From Helicobacteraceae bacterium (GTDB lineage: Bacteria > Campylobacterota > Campylobacteria > Campylobacterales > Sulfurimonadaceae), in the NCBI GenBank assembly GCA_013138865.1, contig WTBY01000037.1, positions 62,001 through 126,000 of the forward strand: a DNA stretch of 64,000 nt. The letters are read 5' to 3'. Both the position numbers and the translations under genes were made by a program. The notes under the pieces were generated by a model. The model was not told where the DNA came from. It did not search any database and saw only the letters and a list, made by a program, of their open reading frames with translations. Positions 49,874 to 59,996 of this stretch are shown here, piece after piece; the first letter of the stretch is position 1; every line of letters begins with the position of its first letter.

Positions 49874-50014
49874 CCATAGTCCTATAGCACTTAAATATAA
49901 TGAAAGGTTATCTATAGTAAAGTATTAATTCAATCTTCTATAGAACTTAGTTCTATAGTACTTTTTATAATTAACGCCTACCAAAGAGTTATAAGTCGGA
50001 CACAAAGGGTAAAA

Positions 50015-50617
50015 ATGAAAAAAAGTTTAGTAGTAGCTAGTTTGCTAATAATGGTAAGCATAAGTGCTAATGCAGCTAAAATTGGTGATATGACAGTTGG
50101 ATTAGAATTCGGTGCACTAAATAGTAACTATACAGGTACTCTAGTTACTGGAGGGAACAGTGTAGATTCTAAGCAAGATCATGATACAACATTTGAAGCT
50201 ATTAAAATAGGTAAGTACTTTGATTTTGGTCGAGTATCTGCTACTGTTGGTATAGGTAATAAGAAAGATAATACTACTCAACAATATTATGCCATAGGTT
50301 ATGATTATATATTTTATAGTGAAAGTAAATTAACTCCATTTATTGGTGGCACTATTGCATACACTACTGTTGATGCAGATAACTATGGTATATTTGAAGG
50401 TACTTCAATGAATTATACTGGATTTAATTATGGAGTAGATGCTGGAGTAATATATGCAATTACTAAAGATATAGATTTTGAAATAGGTGCAAGATATTTA
50501 CTAAGCAATGTATCTTCTAATGAAGTAACTAATACTGTTAGTGGTACTACATATAAATTTTCTGGTGAGACTAATAACGTAAAACAATTTTATATAGGTG
50601 CTAACTACAATTTCTAG
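50015..50617 (+). CDS. Small outer-membrane beta-barrel protein
   Basis: 200 aa. Signal peptide [20 protein letters not shown]; mature protein of about eight amphipathic strands ([86 protein letters not shown]) and a final [12 protein letters not shown] with C-terminal Phe. This is the OmpW/OprF-N-like 8-strand barrel design. Function unknown. Its stop codon overlaps the flagellin-tail remnant that follows. Confidence 0.82.
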   Translation: MKKSLVVASLLIMVSISANAAKIGDMTVGLEFGALNSNYTGTLVTGGNSVDSKQDHDTTFEAIKIGKYFDFGRVSATVGIGNKKDNTTQQYYAIGYDYIFYSESKLTPFIGGTIAYTTVDADNYGIFEGTSMNYTGFNYGVDAGVIYAITKDIDFEIGARYLLSNVSSNEVTNTVSGTTYKFSGETNNVKQFYIGANYNF

Positions 50618-50805
50618 TAAACGATAGTGATGGAAAACTAGTCGATGTTAACAAATGTCAAGCAGCAGAGTCTCAACTTCGTGACATAGACTTTGCAAGT
50701 GAGTCAGCAAGGTTCTCTAAACAGAACATAATCGCACAAGCTGGATCGTATGCATTAACACAAGCAAACACTAAACAACAAGCAGTTTTACAGCTTTTAA
50801 GTTAA
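50617..50805 (+). pseudogene. Flagellin 3'-end remnant
   Basis: A 62-residue frame without start: it opens with [10 protein letters not shown], which matches an internal segment of the large flagellin (VNDKDGKLVS), then jumps to [21 protein letters not shown] and [22 protein letters not shown], the flagellin D0 end. So it is a second flagellin copy with an internal deletion and no N-terminus. DNA similarity to 48705-48852 is high. Confidence 0.88.
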
Positions 50806-50973
50806 GCAATATTTTCAAATGAAGATTATTTTGATACTTCTTCAATATAAGGCTCAAAGAAGTTAGCTACAGGTGTCTCTAGTATCTAACGGTAAGCTTT
50901 TACACTCATTTTATTTTTTTGATGTTATAATTAATAATATAAAATAAATATGACTTATTTAAGGATATAGAAT
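50618..50973. other. Gene-free stretch made of remnants
   Basis: After the barrel gene, this 356-bp region holds only the flagellin and XRE remnants and then about 85 bp of AT-rich DNA with a TATAAT-like box (TATAATTAATAATATAAAA near 50927-50945) that could drive the DUF4258 pair. Confidence 0.7.
50811..50887 (-). pseudogene. 3'-end remnant of the XRE regulator
   Basis: Matches the end of the intact XRE gene (49582-49680) with one internal deletion of about 21 bp; the stretch TCAATATAAGGCTCAAAGAA is identical. It follows the flagellin remnant by 5 bp and stops abruptly. Confidence 0.85.
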
Positions 50974-51309
50974 TTGTTAGACTCAAAAACATTTTTTTTG
51001 ATTAAAGAGTTAGTTCTAACAAAAAAAATACTTATTTCAAGTCATGGTTATGATGAATTGGCAGAAGATGGAATATTTTTAACAGATGTATTAGCTTCCA
51101 TAGAAGAAGCAATAGTAGTTGAGGATTATCCAAATGCTTACAAGGGTGCATCTGTTTTACTTTTACAGTTAGATAGAGACCACAATCCAATTCATACAGT
51201 TTGGGGTGTACCAAAAGGTAAAAGTGAACCAGCTGTATTAATTACATCATATAAACCTAGTCCTACAAAATGGGATACAACATTTACAAGGAGAGCAGAA
51301 AATGAATAG
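50974..51309 (+). CDS. DUF4258 domain protein (toxin-like)
   Basis: 111 aa with TTG start and AAGGA at 8 bp. DUF4258 pattern: ILISSHGYDELAEDGIFLTDVLASIEEAIVVEDYPN (H-x-x-x-x-x-x-x-R/D ... I), YKGASVLLLQLDRDHNPIHTVWGV (the G-x-H-V-V-x strand) and VLITSYKPSPTKWD (the T-x-Y-x-P-x-x-x-W end). This fold is related to RelE/BrnT-like toxins. It overlaps the next small gene by 8 bp, as toxin-antitoxin pairs do. Confidence 0.8.
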   Translation: MLDSKTFFLIKELVLTKKILISSHGYDELAEDGIFLTDVLASIEEAIVVEDYPNAYKGASVLLLQLDRDHNPIHTVWGVPKGKSEPAVLITSYKPSPTKWDTTFTRRAENE

Positions 51310-51520
51310 TAGATTGCATACAAAAATGATTCATGAAGGCAAATATATGGCAGAAGTAGAAGTTAGTTTTATAAATACTAATAATGATGATTGGTCCCCA
51401 TACTTATCGTTAGATGATGCTTTAAAAATTGACAAAGTTAGAGAAGCTTTAAAAAATGATGATTTGTCTATCGCAAAAGGTTTAGCAAAAATTTATATTA
51501 TCTCTGAAGTTGCTGCTTAA
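51302..51520 (+). CDS. Partner of the DUF4258 protein, antitoxin-like
   Basis: 72 aa. Starts MNSRLHTKMIHEGKYMAEVEVSFI and has LSLDDALKIDKVREALKNDD in the middle. No DNA-binding motif stands out. The pattern (small protein following DUF4258 with an 8-bp overlap) is often seen; role as antitoxin is inferred from gene order only. Confidence 0.65.
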   Translation: MNSRLHTKMIHEGKYMAEVEVSFINTNNDDWSPYLSLDDALKIDKVREALKNDDLSIAKGLAKIYIISEVAA

Positions 51521-51705
51521 TTTATAAAAAAAGATAGCTGACAAGTTCTGATATATAGTGGTGACTAAGTGTGATACGTGCTTGACATATTAAATTTTAA
51601 AATTCTCTAATAAATATTAATACGAAAGAGTACTCCTTCAAAAAACTAAATCTTTTCGGAATAAGTTTTGCTATAGTGTGCTAAATTCATACTAAAGCAT
51701 AATTA

Positions 51706-53430
51706 ATGACTAAACTACTACTATTTTTAATATTCCCACTTTTTCTATTTTCGAATGAAGATTACTCTATAGTAATAAAAGGTAAGTTTAACGACTCACT
51801 ATCAGACATAACACAAGACTACAATGGCAACCTCTCCGTAGTGGGCTTTAGTGAGAAATTTTCTACATCTATAAAACCAAAACAACAAACTTTTTACAAC
51901 GCCTTTGACTATCTTGCAAGTACTAAAGACAACAGTGCTAAGCAAATTAGACTTATTAGACTAAACGAAGAGGGAAATATTAACCTTGACTTCTCAGCCT
52001 CTTTATCGCAAATGAACAGAGCTGTCTCAGTTATTAAAACACCTACAAATGGTTACTACATAGGGGGCTATACAGAAAATGGATCACTACTACTACTTAA
52101 ACTTGATGCCTCTGCTAATGTAATATTTTCTAAGACTTTTGGTACTCAAAGTTACGATCAAATGAATCAGCTAGTAGCACTTAAGGATGGTGGTGTTTTA
52201 GCAGTTGGATCTGCAATTACAACACGATCTAAAATGGACAATATATTCAACCAAGGCTTAGGTGTAAACGATATTTTTGTAACACGTTTTTCAAAAAATG
52301 GAGAGCTTCTATGGAATAAAAAGCTAGGTACTACTAACGACGATCGAGGAGTTAGTGCTACTGAAGCTTATGATGGAACTATATTGCTAATAGGAACTTC
52401 AGCTAAAGGCGATAATAGAGAAGTTTTACTTTTCAGACTTAGTGAAAATGGTGACAAAATTTGGATGCAAAACTATAAGAAACACAAAATGCTTAACGTT
52501 TACTCTCTAATTACTCTACGCGATCAGAACTTCTTAACACTACTTACATATTACGATGAAAAATACAAAGAGAAGATCAAACTAGTTAAATTTGACTTAC
52601 AGAAAAATATACTTCAAGAGACCGATGTTGATTACAAAGGTTCTAGTAAACTTGTAGATATAAAAGAGAGTGTAAACAATGAGCTTATAGCAGTAGGACA
52701 AACAACAAACACTGGAAAAACAAAAGCATTAGCTATTAAATTTTCTAAAGACTTACTTCCTGTTTGGAAAAATGTTTATGGTACCAACAGTAGAGAGTTG
52801 TTCAATGCAGTAACTATAACTTCAGATGGTCAGTACGCTGTTGCAGGTGAAAAGACAACTTCAGACAATGAGTTTACAAACATGTGGGTATTAAAACTTT
52901 TTAATGATGGAGGCATAGCACCAAAAGTTTTTAACAAAGACTCAAGTGAAGTTATAAAAGCTCTCTACGCACAACTTAATATTGTTTTTGCTAAAGAGAT
53001 CAAAAATGGAACTATTAAAATAAGTAAGAATTTAAAAATAACTTTTGATTACGGAAGGTTTAATTTTAAAGTTGGAGAGTACAAACTAACAAAAGAGCAA
53101 AATGAGTTTTTAGCTCCATTTAGTAAAAAACTATTAGAAACTTTAAAACCTTACGCTAAATATATAAAACGTTTTAGAGTAAACGGTTTTACCTCAAGTG
53201 AGTGGAAAAGTGCTACAAGTGAAACTGGCTACTTAAAGAACTCTAAACTATCTTCTGCAAGAGGTTTTGAAGTACTCTCTAAGATCTATAAAACAAACAA
53301 AACAGATCAAAAATGGTTAAGTAAAATTTTAGACAATAGTGGAAACTCTTACGCAGATCAAGTTAAGTTGTATAACGCAGAGGACAAAAAAGCCTCACGT
53401 CGTGTTGAGTTAAAAATAGTTTTAAATTAA
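51706..53430 (+). CDS. OmpA-like protein with N-terminal beta-propeller
   Basis: 574 aa with signal peptide (LLLFLIFPLFLFS). Residues 30-400 form repeated blades of about 50 residues (GGYTENGSLLLLKLDASANVIF, VTRFSKNGELLWNKKLGT, FRLSENGDKIWMQNYKK), the pattern of PQQ/SBBP-like propellers. The C-terminal 160 residues are an OmpA-type peptidoglycan-binding domain (FRVNGFTSSEW, NSKLSSARGFEVL, and the closing ASRRVELKIVLN). Likely envelope-anchoring protein in the periplasm; ligand of the propeller unknown. Confidence 0.75.
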   Translation: MTKLLLFLIFPLFLFSNEDYSIVIKGKFNDSLSDITQDYNGNLSVVGFSEKFSTSIKPKQQTFYNAFDYLASTKDNSAKQIRLIRLNEEGNINLDFSASLSQMNRAVSVIKTPTNGYYIGGYTENGSLLLLKLDASANVIFSKTFGTQSYDQMNQLVALKDGGVLAVGSAITTRSKMDNIFNQGLGVNDIFVTRFSKNGELLWNKKLGTTNDDRGVSATEAYDGTILLIGTSAKGDNREVLLFRLSENGDKIWMQNYKKHKMLNVYSLITLRDQNFLTLLTYYDEKYKEKIKLVKFDLQKNILQETDVDYKGSSKLVDIKESVNNELIAVGQTTNTGKTKALAIKFSKDLLPVWKNVYGTNSRELFNAVTITSDGQYAVAGEKTTSDNEFTNMWVLKLFNDGGIAPKVFNKDSSEVIKALYAQLNIVFAKEIKNGTIKISKNLKITFDYGRFNFKVGEYKLTKEQNEFLAPFSKKLLETLKPYAKYIKRFRVNGFTSSEWKSATSETGYLKNSKLSSARGFEVLSKIYKTNKTDQKWLSKILDNSGNSYADQVKLYNAEDKKASRRVELKIVLN

Positions 53431-53777
53431 CTCTCACTACTCTTAGAATTCTCTTTTTCTAGTTCTATTTTATTCTCTAAAATACTAAGTCTTTTGTCTG
53501 TAAAGAACGTACCAAAAGGTATAAGTGAAGCTATGAAAAATATAGTACTATCTTTTGTAGAGAAGTTATGTCTTTGAGCAGCTTGCATTAGAAGAATAAG
53601 AAAAATAATAAATAAAATTCCATGTGTCATTCCAACAATTTTAGTTGCAACAGCTATTCCCATCATATATTTCATTGGCATTGCAATAAATAGTAACACT
53701 AGGTACGAAATTCCCTCAACAAAGCCTATTATTCTAAACTTTCCTATTAAATCACTGTGTATATTTTGTAGTATCAT
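53427..53777 (-). CDS. DUF3817 family integral membrane protein
   Basis: 116 aa, three or four TM helices. DUF3817 hallmarks: FRIIGFVEGISYLVLLFIAMPMKYMMG, KIVGMTHGILFIIFLILL (H in helix 2) and the end PFGTFFTDKRL. Function of the family is not known. The last 4 bp overlap the convergent OmpA-like gene. A charged C-terminal tail follows the last helix. Confidence 0.9.
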   Translation of the reverse strand: MILQNIHSDLIGKFRIIGFVEGISYLVLLFIAMPMKYMMGIAVATKIVGMTHGILFIIFLILLMQAAQRHNFSTKDSTIFFIASLIPFGTFFTDKRLSILENKIELEKENSKSSES

Positions 53778-53982
53778 TTTTAACTATCCTCTATTTTTAT
53801 CTGAAATAATATCATATTAACAGAAGAGTAACTTATGTAAAATATTCTTTTTATTTATTTAATTTTTACTAAAGGTTTAGAGAAATAGTATTTTAAATTC
53901 TGTATTTTTAAATACTTTCAACAAAAAGCAACCTACTCTTAGATAAAATCGCATAATTAATAAACTTCTTCAAGGAATAGTA

Positions 53983-54906
53983 ATGGATTATAAAGTTTTT
54001 GCAGGTCGCAGTAGTCATAAGTTTGCAGAGGACGTCTGTTCTCATTTAGATAGACCTCTATCTAAAGCTGATATTAAATCATTTAGTGATGGTGAGATTA
54101 GTGTTCAAATTAGTGAAAGCGTACGTGGTTTAGACGTTTTTATAGTTCAGTCAACTGGTGCTCCATCAAATGACAACTTAATGGAACTACTAATTATGAC
54201 TGATGCACTTAGAAGAAGCTCTGCTAACTCGATCACAGCTGTTGTTCCTTATTATGGTTATGCAAGACAAGATCGTAAAGCTGCTCCTCGTGTTCCGATC
54301 ACAGCTCGTCTTGTAGCTGACATGTATGAAAAAGCAGGAATTGATCGCGTTGTTACTATGGATCTGCATGCTGGACAAATTCAAGGTTTCTTTGACATAC
54401 CTGTTGATAACCTTTATGGTTCAGTAGCTTTTCAAAAATATGTGTTAGACAAAAACCTTAAAAATCCGATCGTAGCTTCTCCAGACATTGGTGGTGTTGC
54501 TCGCGCTCGTTACTTTGCTAAAAACTTAGGTTTAGAGATGGTTATAGTTGATAAACGCCGTGAAAAAGCAAATGAGAGTGAAGTTATGAATATTATAGGT
54601 GATGTTGCAGGTCGTGATGTAATTATGATCGATGACATGGTAGACACAGCTGGAACAATGGTTAAAGCTGCCGCTGCACTAAAGGCTAAAGGTGCAACAA
54701 GTGTTATGGCATGTGCAACGCATGGTGTTCTTAGTGGTAAAGCATATGACAACCTAAGTAAAGATGGTTTAGATGAGCTGATCATTACTGATACATTAGT
54801 AACTCAACCACATGAAAAAGTAACTATTTTAAGTGTTGCTCCTCTTTTTGCAGAAGTTATCAAACGTGTTTCAAATAATGAAAGTGTAAACGGACTGTTT
54901 GAATAG
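53983..54906 (+). CDS. prs: Ribose-phosphate pyrophosphokinase
   Basis: Makes PRPP from ribose 5-phosphate and ATP. 307 aa, complete class I PrsA: VFAGRSSHKFAEDVCSHL, FSDGEISVQISESVRG, VVPYYGYARQDRK, VDLHAGQIQGFF-like MDLHAGQIQGFF, SPDIGGVARAR and the PRPP loop VIMIDDMVDTAGTM. First gene of a tight unit with lepA (0 bp apart), then comF-like and purL-region genes. Confidence 0.98.
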   Translation: MDYKVFAGRSSHKFAEDVCSHLDRPLSKADIKSFSDGEISVQISESVRGLDVFIVQSTGAPSNDNLMELLIMTDALRRSSANSITAVVPYYGYARQDRKAAPRVPITARLVADMYEKAGIDRVVTMDLHAGQIQGFFDIPVDNLYGSVAFQKYVLDKNLKNPIVASPDIGGVARARYFAKNLGLEMVIVDKRREKANESEVMNIIGDVAGRDVIMIDDMVDTAGTMVKAAAALKAKGATSVMACATHGVLSGKAYDNLSKDGLDELIITDTLVTQPHEKVTILSVAPLFAEVIKRVSNNESVNGLFE

Positions 54907-56697
54907 ATGAAAAATATTAGAAACTTCTCTATAATTGCACATATAGATCATGGTAAATCAACTCTAGCTGATCGTATTATTCAAGAGTGTGGTTCTGTAA
55001 CTGAACGTGAGTTGGGTACGCAGATGATGGACACAATGGACATCGAGCAAGAACGTGGTATTACGATCAAAGCACAGTCTGTTAGACTAAACTATGTTAA
55101 AGATGGTGAACCATATATTCTTAACCTTATAGACACTCCAGGTCACGTTGACTTCTCTTATGAAGTAAGCAAGTCTTTAGCTTCTAGTGATGGTGCCCTA
55201 CTCATTGTAGATGCAGCACAAGGCGTTGAAGCACAAACGATCGCAAATGTTTACATGGCACTAGATAATAACCTAGAAATTTTACCAGTTATTAACAAAA
55301 TAGACCTGCCATCTGCTGAGCCTGAGCGAGCGGCAGAAGAGATCGAAACAAGTATAGGGATCGATGCTACTGACGCGCTTTTAGTCTCTGCAAAAACTGG
55401 TGTTGGTATCCATGAGCTGTTAGATGCGATCGTAGATCGTATTCCTGCACCTGAGGGTGATCCATTAGCTACAACAAAAGCTATTATTTATGATAGTTGG
55501 TTTGACTCTTATTTAGGTGCATTGGCACTTGTGAGAGTTTTTGATGGTGAAATTACAAAAGGACAAAATGTAAAACTTATGAGCAACAACGAGAGCCATA
55601 AAGTTTTAGATCTTATGTATCCGCATCCACTTAAGCGACAAAATACTAAAAGCATTCAAAGTGGTGAAATTGGGATCGTTGTTCTTGGAATAAAAGAGGT
55701 TGGGATCGTAAATGTTGGTGATACGCTCACAGACACTGCAAACCCAACAAGTGAGCCTGTCGGTATTTATGAGCCTGCTAAACCTTTTGTTTTTGCTGGA
55801 CTATACCCGATTGATACAGATAAATTTGAAGAGTTACGTGACGCACTTGATAAGCTCCGTCTAAATGATAGTTCACTCTCTTACGAGCCTGAGACTTCAG
55901 TAGCACTTGGTTTTGGTTTTCGTGTTGGTTTTCTTGGAATGCTTCATATGGAAGTTATTAAAGAGAGGCTAGAGCGTGAGTTCGATATTGATATGATCGC
56001 TACTGCTCCATCAGTTATTTACAATGTTTACTTAAATGATGGATCCCTGTTATCAGTGCCAAATCCTTCAGAGTTTCCAGAAGTAAACCATATTGATCAC
56101 ATTGATGAACCTTATGTTAAAGCAACTGTTATAACACCTACAGAGTTTCTTGGAAATGTTATGGGTCTACTAACTGAAAAGCGTGGTACGCAAGAGAAAA
56201 TGGACTACTTAAATGAAGAGCGTGTTCTTTTAGAGTATTCACTTCCTATGAACGAGATCGTAGTTGACTTTTACGACAAGTTAAAGTCGATCTCAAAAGG
56301 TTACGCTAGTTTTGACTATGAGCCATCAGAGTTCAGAGAAGGCGACCTTGTAAAGCTAGATGTTAAAGTTGCAGGAGAAGTTGTTGATGCACTCTCTGTG
56401 ATCGTTCCTCGTACTTCAAGTGAATATCGTGGTCGTATTTTAGTTAAAAACATGAAAGATCTAATACCTAGACAACTTTTTGAAGTTGCAGTTCAAGCTT
56501 CGATCGGCTCTAAAGTTATAGCTCGTGAAACTGTAAAGTCAACTGGTAAAAATGTAACTGCTAAGTGTTATGGTGGAGATATTACAAGAAAACGTAAACT
56601 ACTAGAGAAACAAAAAGCAGGTAAAAAACGTATGAAAGCTATTGGTAGAGTTCAACTTCCACAAGAAGCTTTTATGTCAGTTCTAAAAATGGACTAA
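54907..56697 (+). CDS. lepA: Elongation factor 4 (LepA)
   Basis: Ribosome-associated GTPase. 596 aa, normal length. G motifs: [17 protein letters not shown] (G1), [21 protein letters not shown] (G3), [10 protein letters not shown] (G4), and the LepA-specific C-terminal domain end [18 protein letters not shown]. The ATG follows the prs stop directly, so translation is coupled. Confidence 0.98.
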   Translation: MKNIRNFSIIAHIDHGKSTLADRIIQECGSVTERELGTQMMDTMDIEQERGITIKAQSVRLNYVKDGEPYILNLIDTPGHVDFSYEVSKSLASSDGALLIVDAAQGVEAQTIANVYMALDNNLEILPVINKIDLPSAEPERAAEEIETSIGIDATDALLVSAKTGVGIHELLDAIVDRIPAPEGDPLATTKAIIYDSWFDSYLGALALVRVFDGEITKGQNVKLMSNNESHKVLDLMYPHPLKRQNTKSIQSGEIGIVVLGIKEVGIVNVGDTLTDTANPTSEPVGIYEPAKPFVFAGLYPIDTDKFEELRDALDKLRLNDSSLSYEPETSVALGFGFRVGFLGMLHMEVIKERLEREFDIDMIATAPSVIYNVYLNDGSLLSVPNPSEFPEVNHIDHIDEPYVKATVITPTEFLGNVMGLLTEKRGTQEKMDYLNEERVLLEYSLPMNEIVVDFYDKLKSISKGYASFDYEPSEFREGDLVKLDVKVAGEVVDALSVIVPRTSSEYRGRILVKNMKDLIPRQLFEVAVQASIGSKVIARETVKSTGKNVTAKCYGGDITRKRKLLEKQKAGKKRMKAIGRVQLPQEAFMSVLKMD

Positions 56698-56698
56698 A

Positions 56699-57280
56699 AT
56701 GCAGTGTATGTTGTGCGACTCTCTTAGTCACACACATATCTGTAAAAAATGTCAAAACACCCTACTTGCCCCCTCTCTTTACAAAAGAAAAGTTCAAAAT
56801 ATAGAAGTTGTTTCATTTTATAAATATAGTGAAATAGAGATGTTACTTAAGACAAAACATAGTGATCTAGGCTTTTATATTTACAATATTTTGGCAAAAC
56901 TATCTTTTAAAAAATTCAGTAAAGAGTTTGATTTCAATGAAAAAGTAGCCTCGATCGCTATAGATGATCACACTCGTCACGGTTACTCACATAGTGCTAT
57001 TTTAAACAAACAGTTAAAAACTAAAACAATAAAACCTCTTTTTAATAAGTTACGATCACAAAATGATGTTACCTACTCCGCTAAAAGTTATGAGTTTCGC
57101 TCTCAAAACCCTCGTAAATTTACTATGTTACCTTTTAAAGAGAAGAGTGTTATTTTAGTTGATGATATAATTACAACAGGTTTAACACTATCACAAGCTA
57201 TTAACACACTAAGAGCAAATAATAAAGAGGTGCTCTTTTGTTTAACTTTAGCAGATGCAGACTTGAAGGATAATAGATGA
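56699..57280 (+). CDS. ComF-family phosphoribosyltransferase-like protein
   Basis: 193 aa. N-terminal zinc knuckle pair CMLCDSLSHTHICKKC, then the phosphoribosyltransferase fold with the PRPP-binding loop VILVDDIITTGLTLSQAI near residues 150-168. This is the ComF/GntX architecture, a family linked to DNA uptake in competent bacteria, though the molecular role is unclear. It starts one base after the lepA stop and overlaps the next gene by 4 bp. Confidence 0.85.
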   Translation: MQCMLCDSLSHTHICKKCQNTLLAPSLYKRKVQNIEVVSFYKYSEIEMLLKTKHSDLGFYIYNILAKLSFKKFSKEFDFNEKVASIAIDDHTRHGYSHSAILNKQLKTKTIKPLFNKLRSQNDVTYSAKSYEFRSQNPRKFTMLPFKEKSVILVDDIITTGLTLSQAINTLRANNKEVLFCLTLADADLKDNR

Positions 57281-57732
57281 AATATTTACTACTACTTTTA
57301 CCCCTACTTTTAAGTGCAGCTATTCTTAAAGTGGGCGATGATTTTCAGCTTAGAGAGTTTAAAGATCAAAAAGAGAAAAGTCATAAACTTAAAAAAAACC
57401 AGACTATTGTTATGACTTGGGACAAAGAGAGTACACAAATTGCAAATAGTTTTTTTGATGAGAATAGAGAACTTTTAAAAGATGACAAAATAGTTATGAT
57501 CGTAGATGTATCAACTACTCCTTATGGGATTATGCAACTATTTGTTTTACCAAAACTAGAGGGTTATAAGCACCCTATTCTACTCTCTTACGATGAAGCT
57601 TATAATCTAAACCTACCCTATAAAGATGGCTTTTTAACACTCCTAAAAATAACTAATTCAAAAGTTAAAAATATAGAGTTTGTAGAGACTAAAGAGAATT
57701 TAAAAGAAAATTTAGCTAAAATCACTCCTTAA
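57277..57732 (+). CDS. Periplasmic thioredoxin-fold-like protein without CxxC
   Basis: 151 aa with signal peptide MKYLLLLLPLLLSAAI. Mature part: VGDDFQLREFKDQKEKSHKLKKNQTIVMTWDKESTQIANSF, then FVLPKLEGYKHPILLSYDEAY. The strand order recalls a thioredoxin-like fold, but the active site reads WDKESTQ instead of CxxC, so no redox function is expected. Not assignable further. Overlaps the comF-like gene by 4 bp. Confidence 0.6.
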   Translation: MKYLLLLLPLLLSAAILKVGDDFQLREFKDQKEKSHKLKKNQTIVMTWDKESTQIANSFFDENRELLKDDKIVMIVDVSTTPYGIMQLFVLPKLEGYKHPILLSYDEAYNLNLPYKDGFLTLLKITNSKVKNIEFVETKENLKENLAKITP

Positions 57733-57759
57733 TTTACAAACATATTAAGGAACTACACA

Positions 57760-59973
57760 ATGAGCCAACCACTAGAAAATATCGAAGAAGTTTTAGCTTC
57801 TCATAAACTTTCAAATGAAGACTATATTCATATTAAAGAAATTTTAAAAAGAGAGCCAAATCTTGTTGAAATTGGTATCTTCTCAGCTATGTGGTCTGAG
57901 CACTGTAGTTATAAATCTTCAAAAAAACATCTTAGTGGTTTTCCTACTAAAGCGCCATGGGTTATTCAAGGTCCAGGTGAGAATGCTGGTGTTATTGACA
58001 TTGGTGGTGGTTACGCTGCTGTTTTTAAAATGGAGTCACATAATCACCCTAGTTTTATAGAACCTTACCAAGGTGCAGCAACTGGTGTAGGTGGAATTAT
58101 GCGTGATGTATTTACAATGGGTGCTCGTCCTGTTGCTTCACTTAATGCTCTACGTTTTGGAAATGTTAACAAAGACAACGATGTAGCTAAACACCAACGC
58201 TATTTAGTTCGTGGTGTAGTTGATGGGATCGGTGGTTATGGTAACTGTATGGGTGTTCCAACTATCGGTGGTGAAGTTAGCTTCGATGATAGTTACAATG
58301 GAAACATTTTAGTAAATGCTTTTAACCTTGGAATTGCTAAGAGTGACGAAATTTTCTTAGGTGTTGCTGAGGGTATTGGTAACCCTGTTATGTATGTTGG
58401 TTCTAAAACAGGTCGTGATGGTTTAGGCGGTGCAGTTATGAGTTCAGACTCATTTACAGAGGAGTCAAAGTCACTTCGTCCAACTGTTCAAGTTGGAGAC
58501 CCTTTTACTGAAAAACTTCTTCTTGAAGCTTGTTTAGAGCTTTTCAAAACTGACTATGTGATCGGTATTCAAGATATGGGTGCCGCTGGTCTTACTTCAA
58601 GTGCTTTTGAAATGGCAGGGCGTTCAGGTTCAGGAATGATCATGAACCTAGACTGTGTTCCAGCTCGTGAAGAGGGAATGACTCCTTATGACTTTATGTT
58701 AAGTGAGTCACAAGAACGTATGTTACTTTGTGCTAAAAAAGGAAGTGAGCAAGCGATCATAGACATTTTTGAAAAATGGGATCTTGACGCAGCTGTTGTT
58801 GGTGAAGTAACTGCAACAGGCACAATGGAGCTTTTCTGGCATGGTGAAAAATGTGCTGAAGTTCCAGTTGATCCAGTTAGTGAAGAGGCTCCAATTTTAG
58901 ATCGTCCAACTACAAGACCTACTTATTTAGATAAGATCAAAAATATAAAAATAACAGACTTCGATCGTCCATCTAACCAAGATGCATTTGAGAAGATGTT
59001 AGGTAGTATGGAAATAGTGGACAAAAGTTGGATCTATGAGCAATATGACTCAATGGTTCAAACTAACACGATCAAAAAAGGTGGTCAACTAGACGCATCT
59101 GTTATTCGTGTAAAAGAGAATGGTGTTGCCTTAGCTATGAGTAGTGACTGTAATGTTCGCTACTGTTATATTGATCCTCGCAATGGTGCTGCTGCTGCTG
59201 TTGTTGAGAGTGGTAGAAATGTAGCTATGAGTGGTGCTACTCCAAAAGCGATCACAGATTGTCTTAACTATGGTAACCCTGAAAACCCAGAAGTTATGTG
59301 GCAGTTTGCACAAGGGTGTTTAGGTATTAAAGAGGCTTGTGCTGAACTTACAACACCTGTAATAGGTGGAAATGTTTCTCTTTACAATGAAACAAATGGT
59401 GTTTCAGTTTTCCCAACTCCTGCGATCGCAACTGTTGGTGTTAATGAAGATCAAGATCGTGTTCTTATGTCTAACTTTAGTGCAAGTGGAAACTCACTAT
59501 TTTTAGTTGGTGAGAGTGCTAGTGACTTTGGTGGTTCTTTGTATATGAAAGAGATTTGTGATCAGGTTGCAGGAGAGTTAGCTCCTATCGATTATAAAAA
59601 AGAGTTAGCTCTTTGGAACTTAGTTATTGAAGCAAATAAAAAAGGACTTTTAGAGTCTGCAAAAGATCTTAGTAGTGGTGGTGCTGCGATCGCTTTAGCT
59701 AAAATGTCTGCGACAAGTGGTTTTGGTGTTAAAGCTACTATGAAAACTTCAATGAATGAAGATATATTTTCAGAGTCTTTTTCTCGTGCGATCATAGAAG
59801 TGAAAAGTGAAAATGAAGCTGAATTCACATCTATGTTAAATGCTCTAGCTTGTGAAAAAATAGGTACAACAACTCCTAAAGATTTCTCTTTAAACGACGT
59901 AACTATGAGCACTGAAAAAATGGATGATATCTACTTCAATACATTCAAAAAAGTAATTGAGCAAGATATTTAG
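57760..59973 (+). CDS. purL: Phosphoribosylformylglycinamidine synthase subunit PurL
   Basis: FGAM synthase large subunit of de novo purine synthesis. 737 aa, i.e. the small PurL that needs separate PurS and PurQ (not in the window). Motifs: FSAMWSEHCSYKSSKKHL, KMESHNHPSFIEPYQGAATGVGGI, QDMGAAGLTSSAFEMA, GGNVSLYNETNG, DLSSGGAAIALAKM. Strong AAGGA ribosome site. A 14-bp stem terminator follows. Confidence 0.98.
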   Translation: MSQPLENIEEVLASHKLSNEDYIHIKEILKREPNLVEIGIFSAMWSEHCSYKSSKKHLSGFPTKAPWVIQGPGENAGVIDIGGGYAAVFKMESHNHPSFIEPYQGAATGVGGIMRDVFTMGARPVASLNALRFGNVNKDNDVAKHQRYLVRGVVDGIGGYGNCMGVPTIGGEVSFDDSYNGNILVNAFNLGIAKSDEIFLGVAEGIGNPVMYVGSKTGRDGLGGAVMSSDSFTEESKSLRPTVQVGDPFTEKLLLEACLELFKTDYVIGIQDMGAAGLTSSAFEMAGRSGSGMIMNLDCVPAREEGMTPYDFMLSESQERMLLCAKKGSEQAIIDIFEKWDLDAAVVGEVTATGTMELFWHGEKCAEVPVDPVSEEAPILDRPTTRPTYLDKIKNIKITDFDRPSNQDAFEKMLGSMEIVDKSWIYEQYDSMVQTNTIKKGGQLDASVIRVKENGVALAMSSDCNVRYCYIDPRNGAAAAVVESGRNVAMSGATPKAITDCLNYGNPENPEVMWQFAQGCLGIKEACAELTTPVIGGNVSLYNETNGVSVFPTPAIATVGVNEDQDRVLMSNFSASGNSLFLVGESASDFGGSLYMKEICDQVAGELAPIDYKKELALWNLVIEANKKGLLESAKDLSSGGAAIALAKMSATSGFGVKATMKTSMNEDIFSESFSRAIIEVKSENEAEFTSMLNALACEKIGTTTPKDFSLNDVTMSTEKMDDIYFNTFKKVIEQDI

Positions 59974-59996
59974 TAATAAGTAAATATCTAAAAAAT

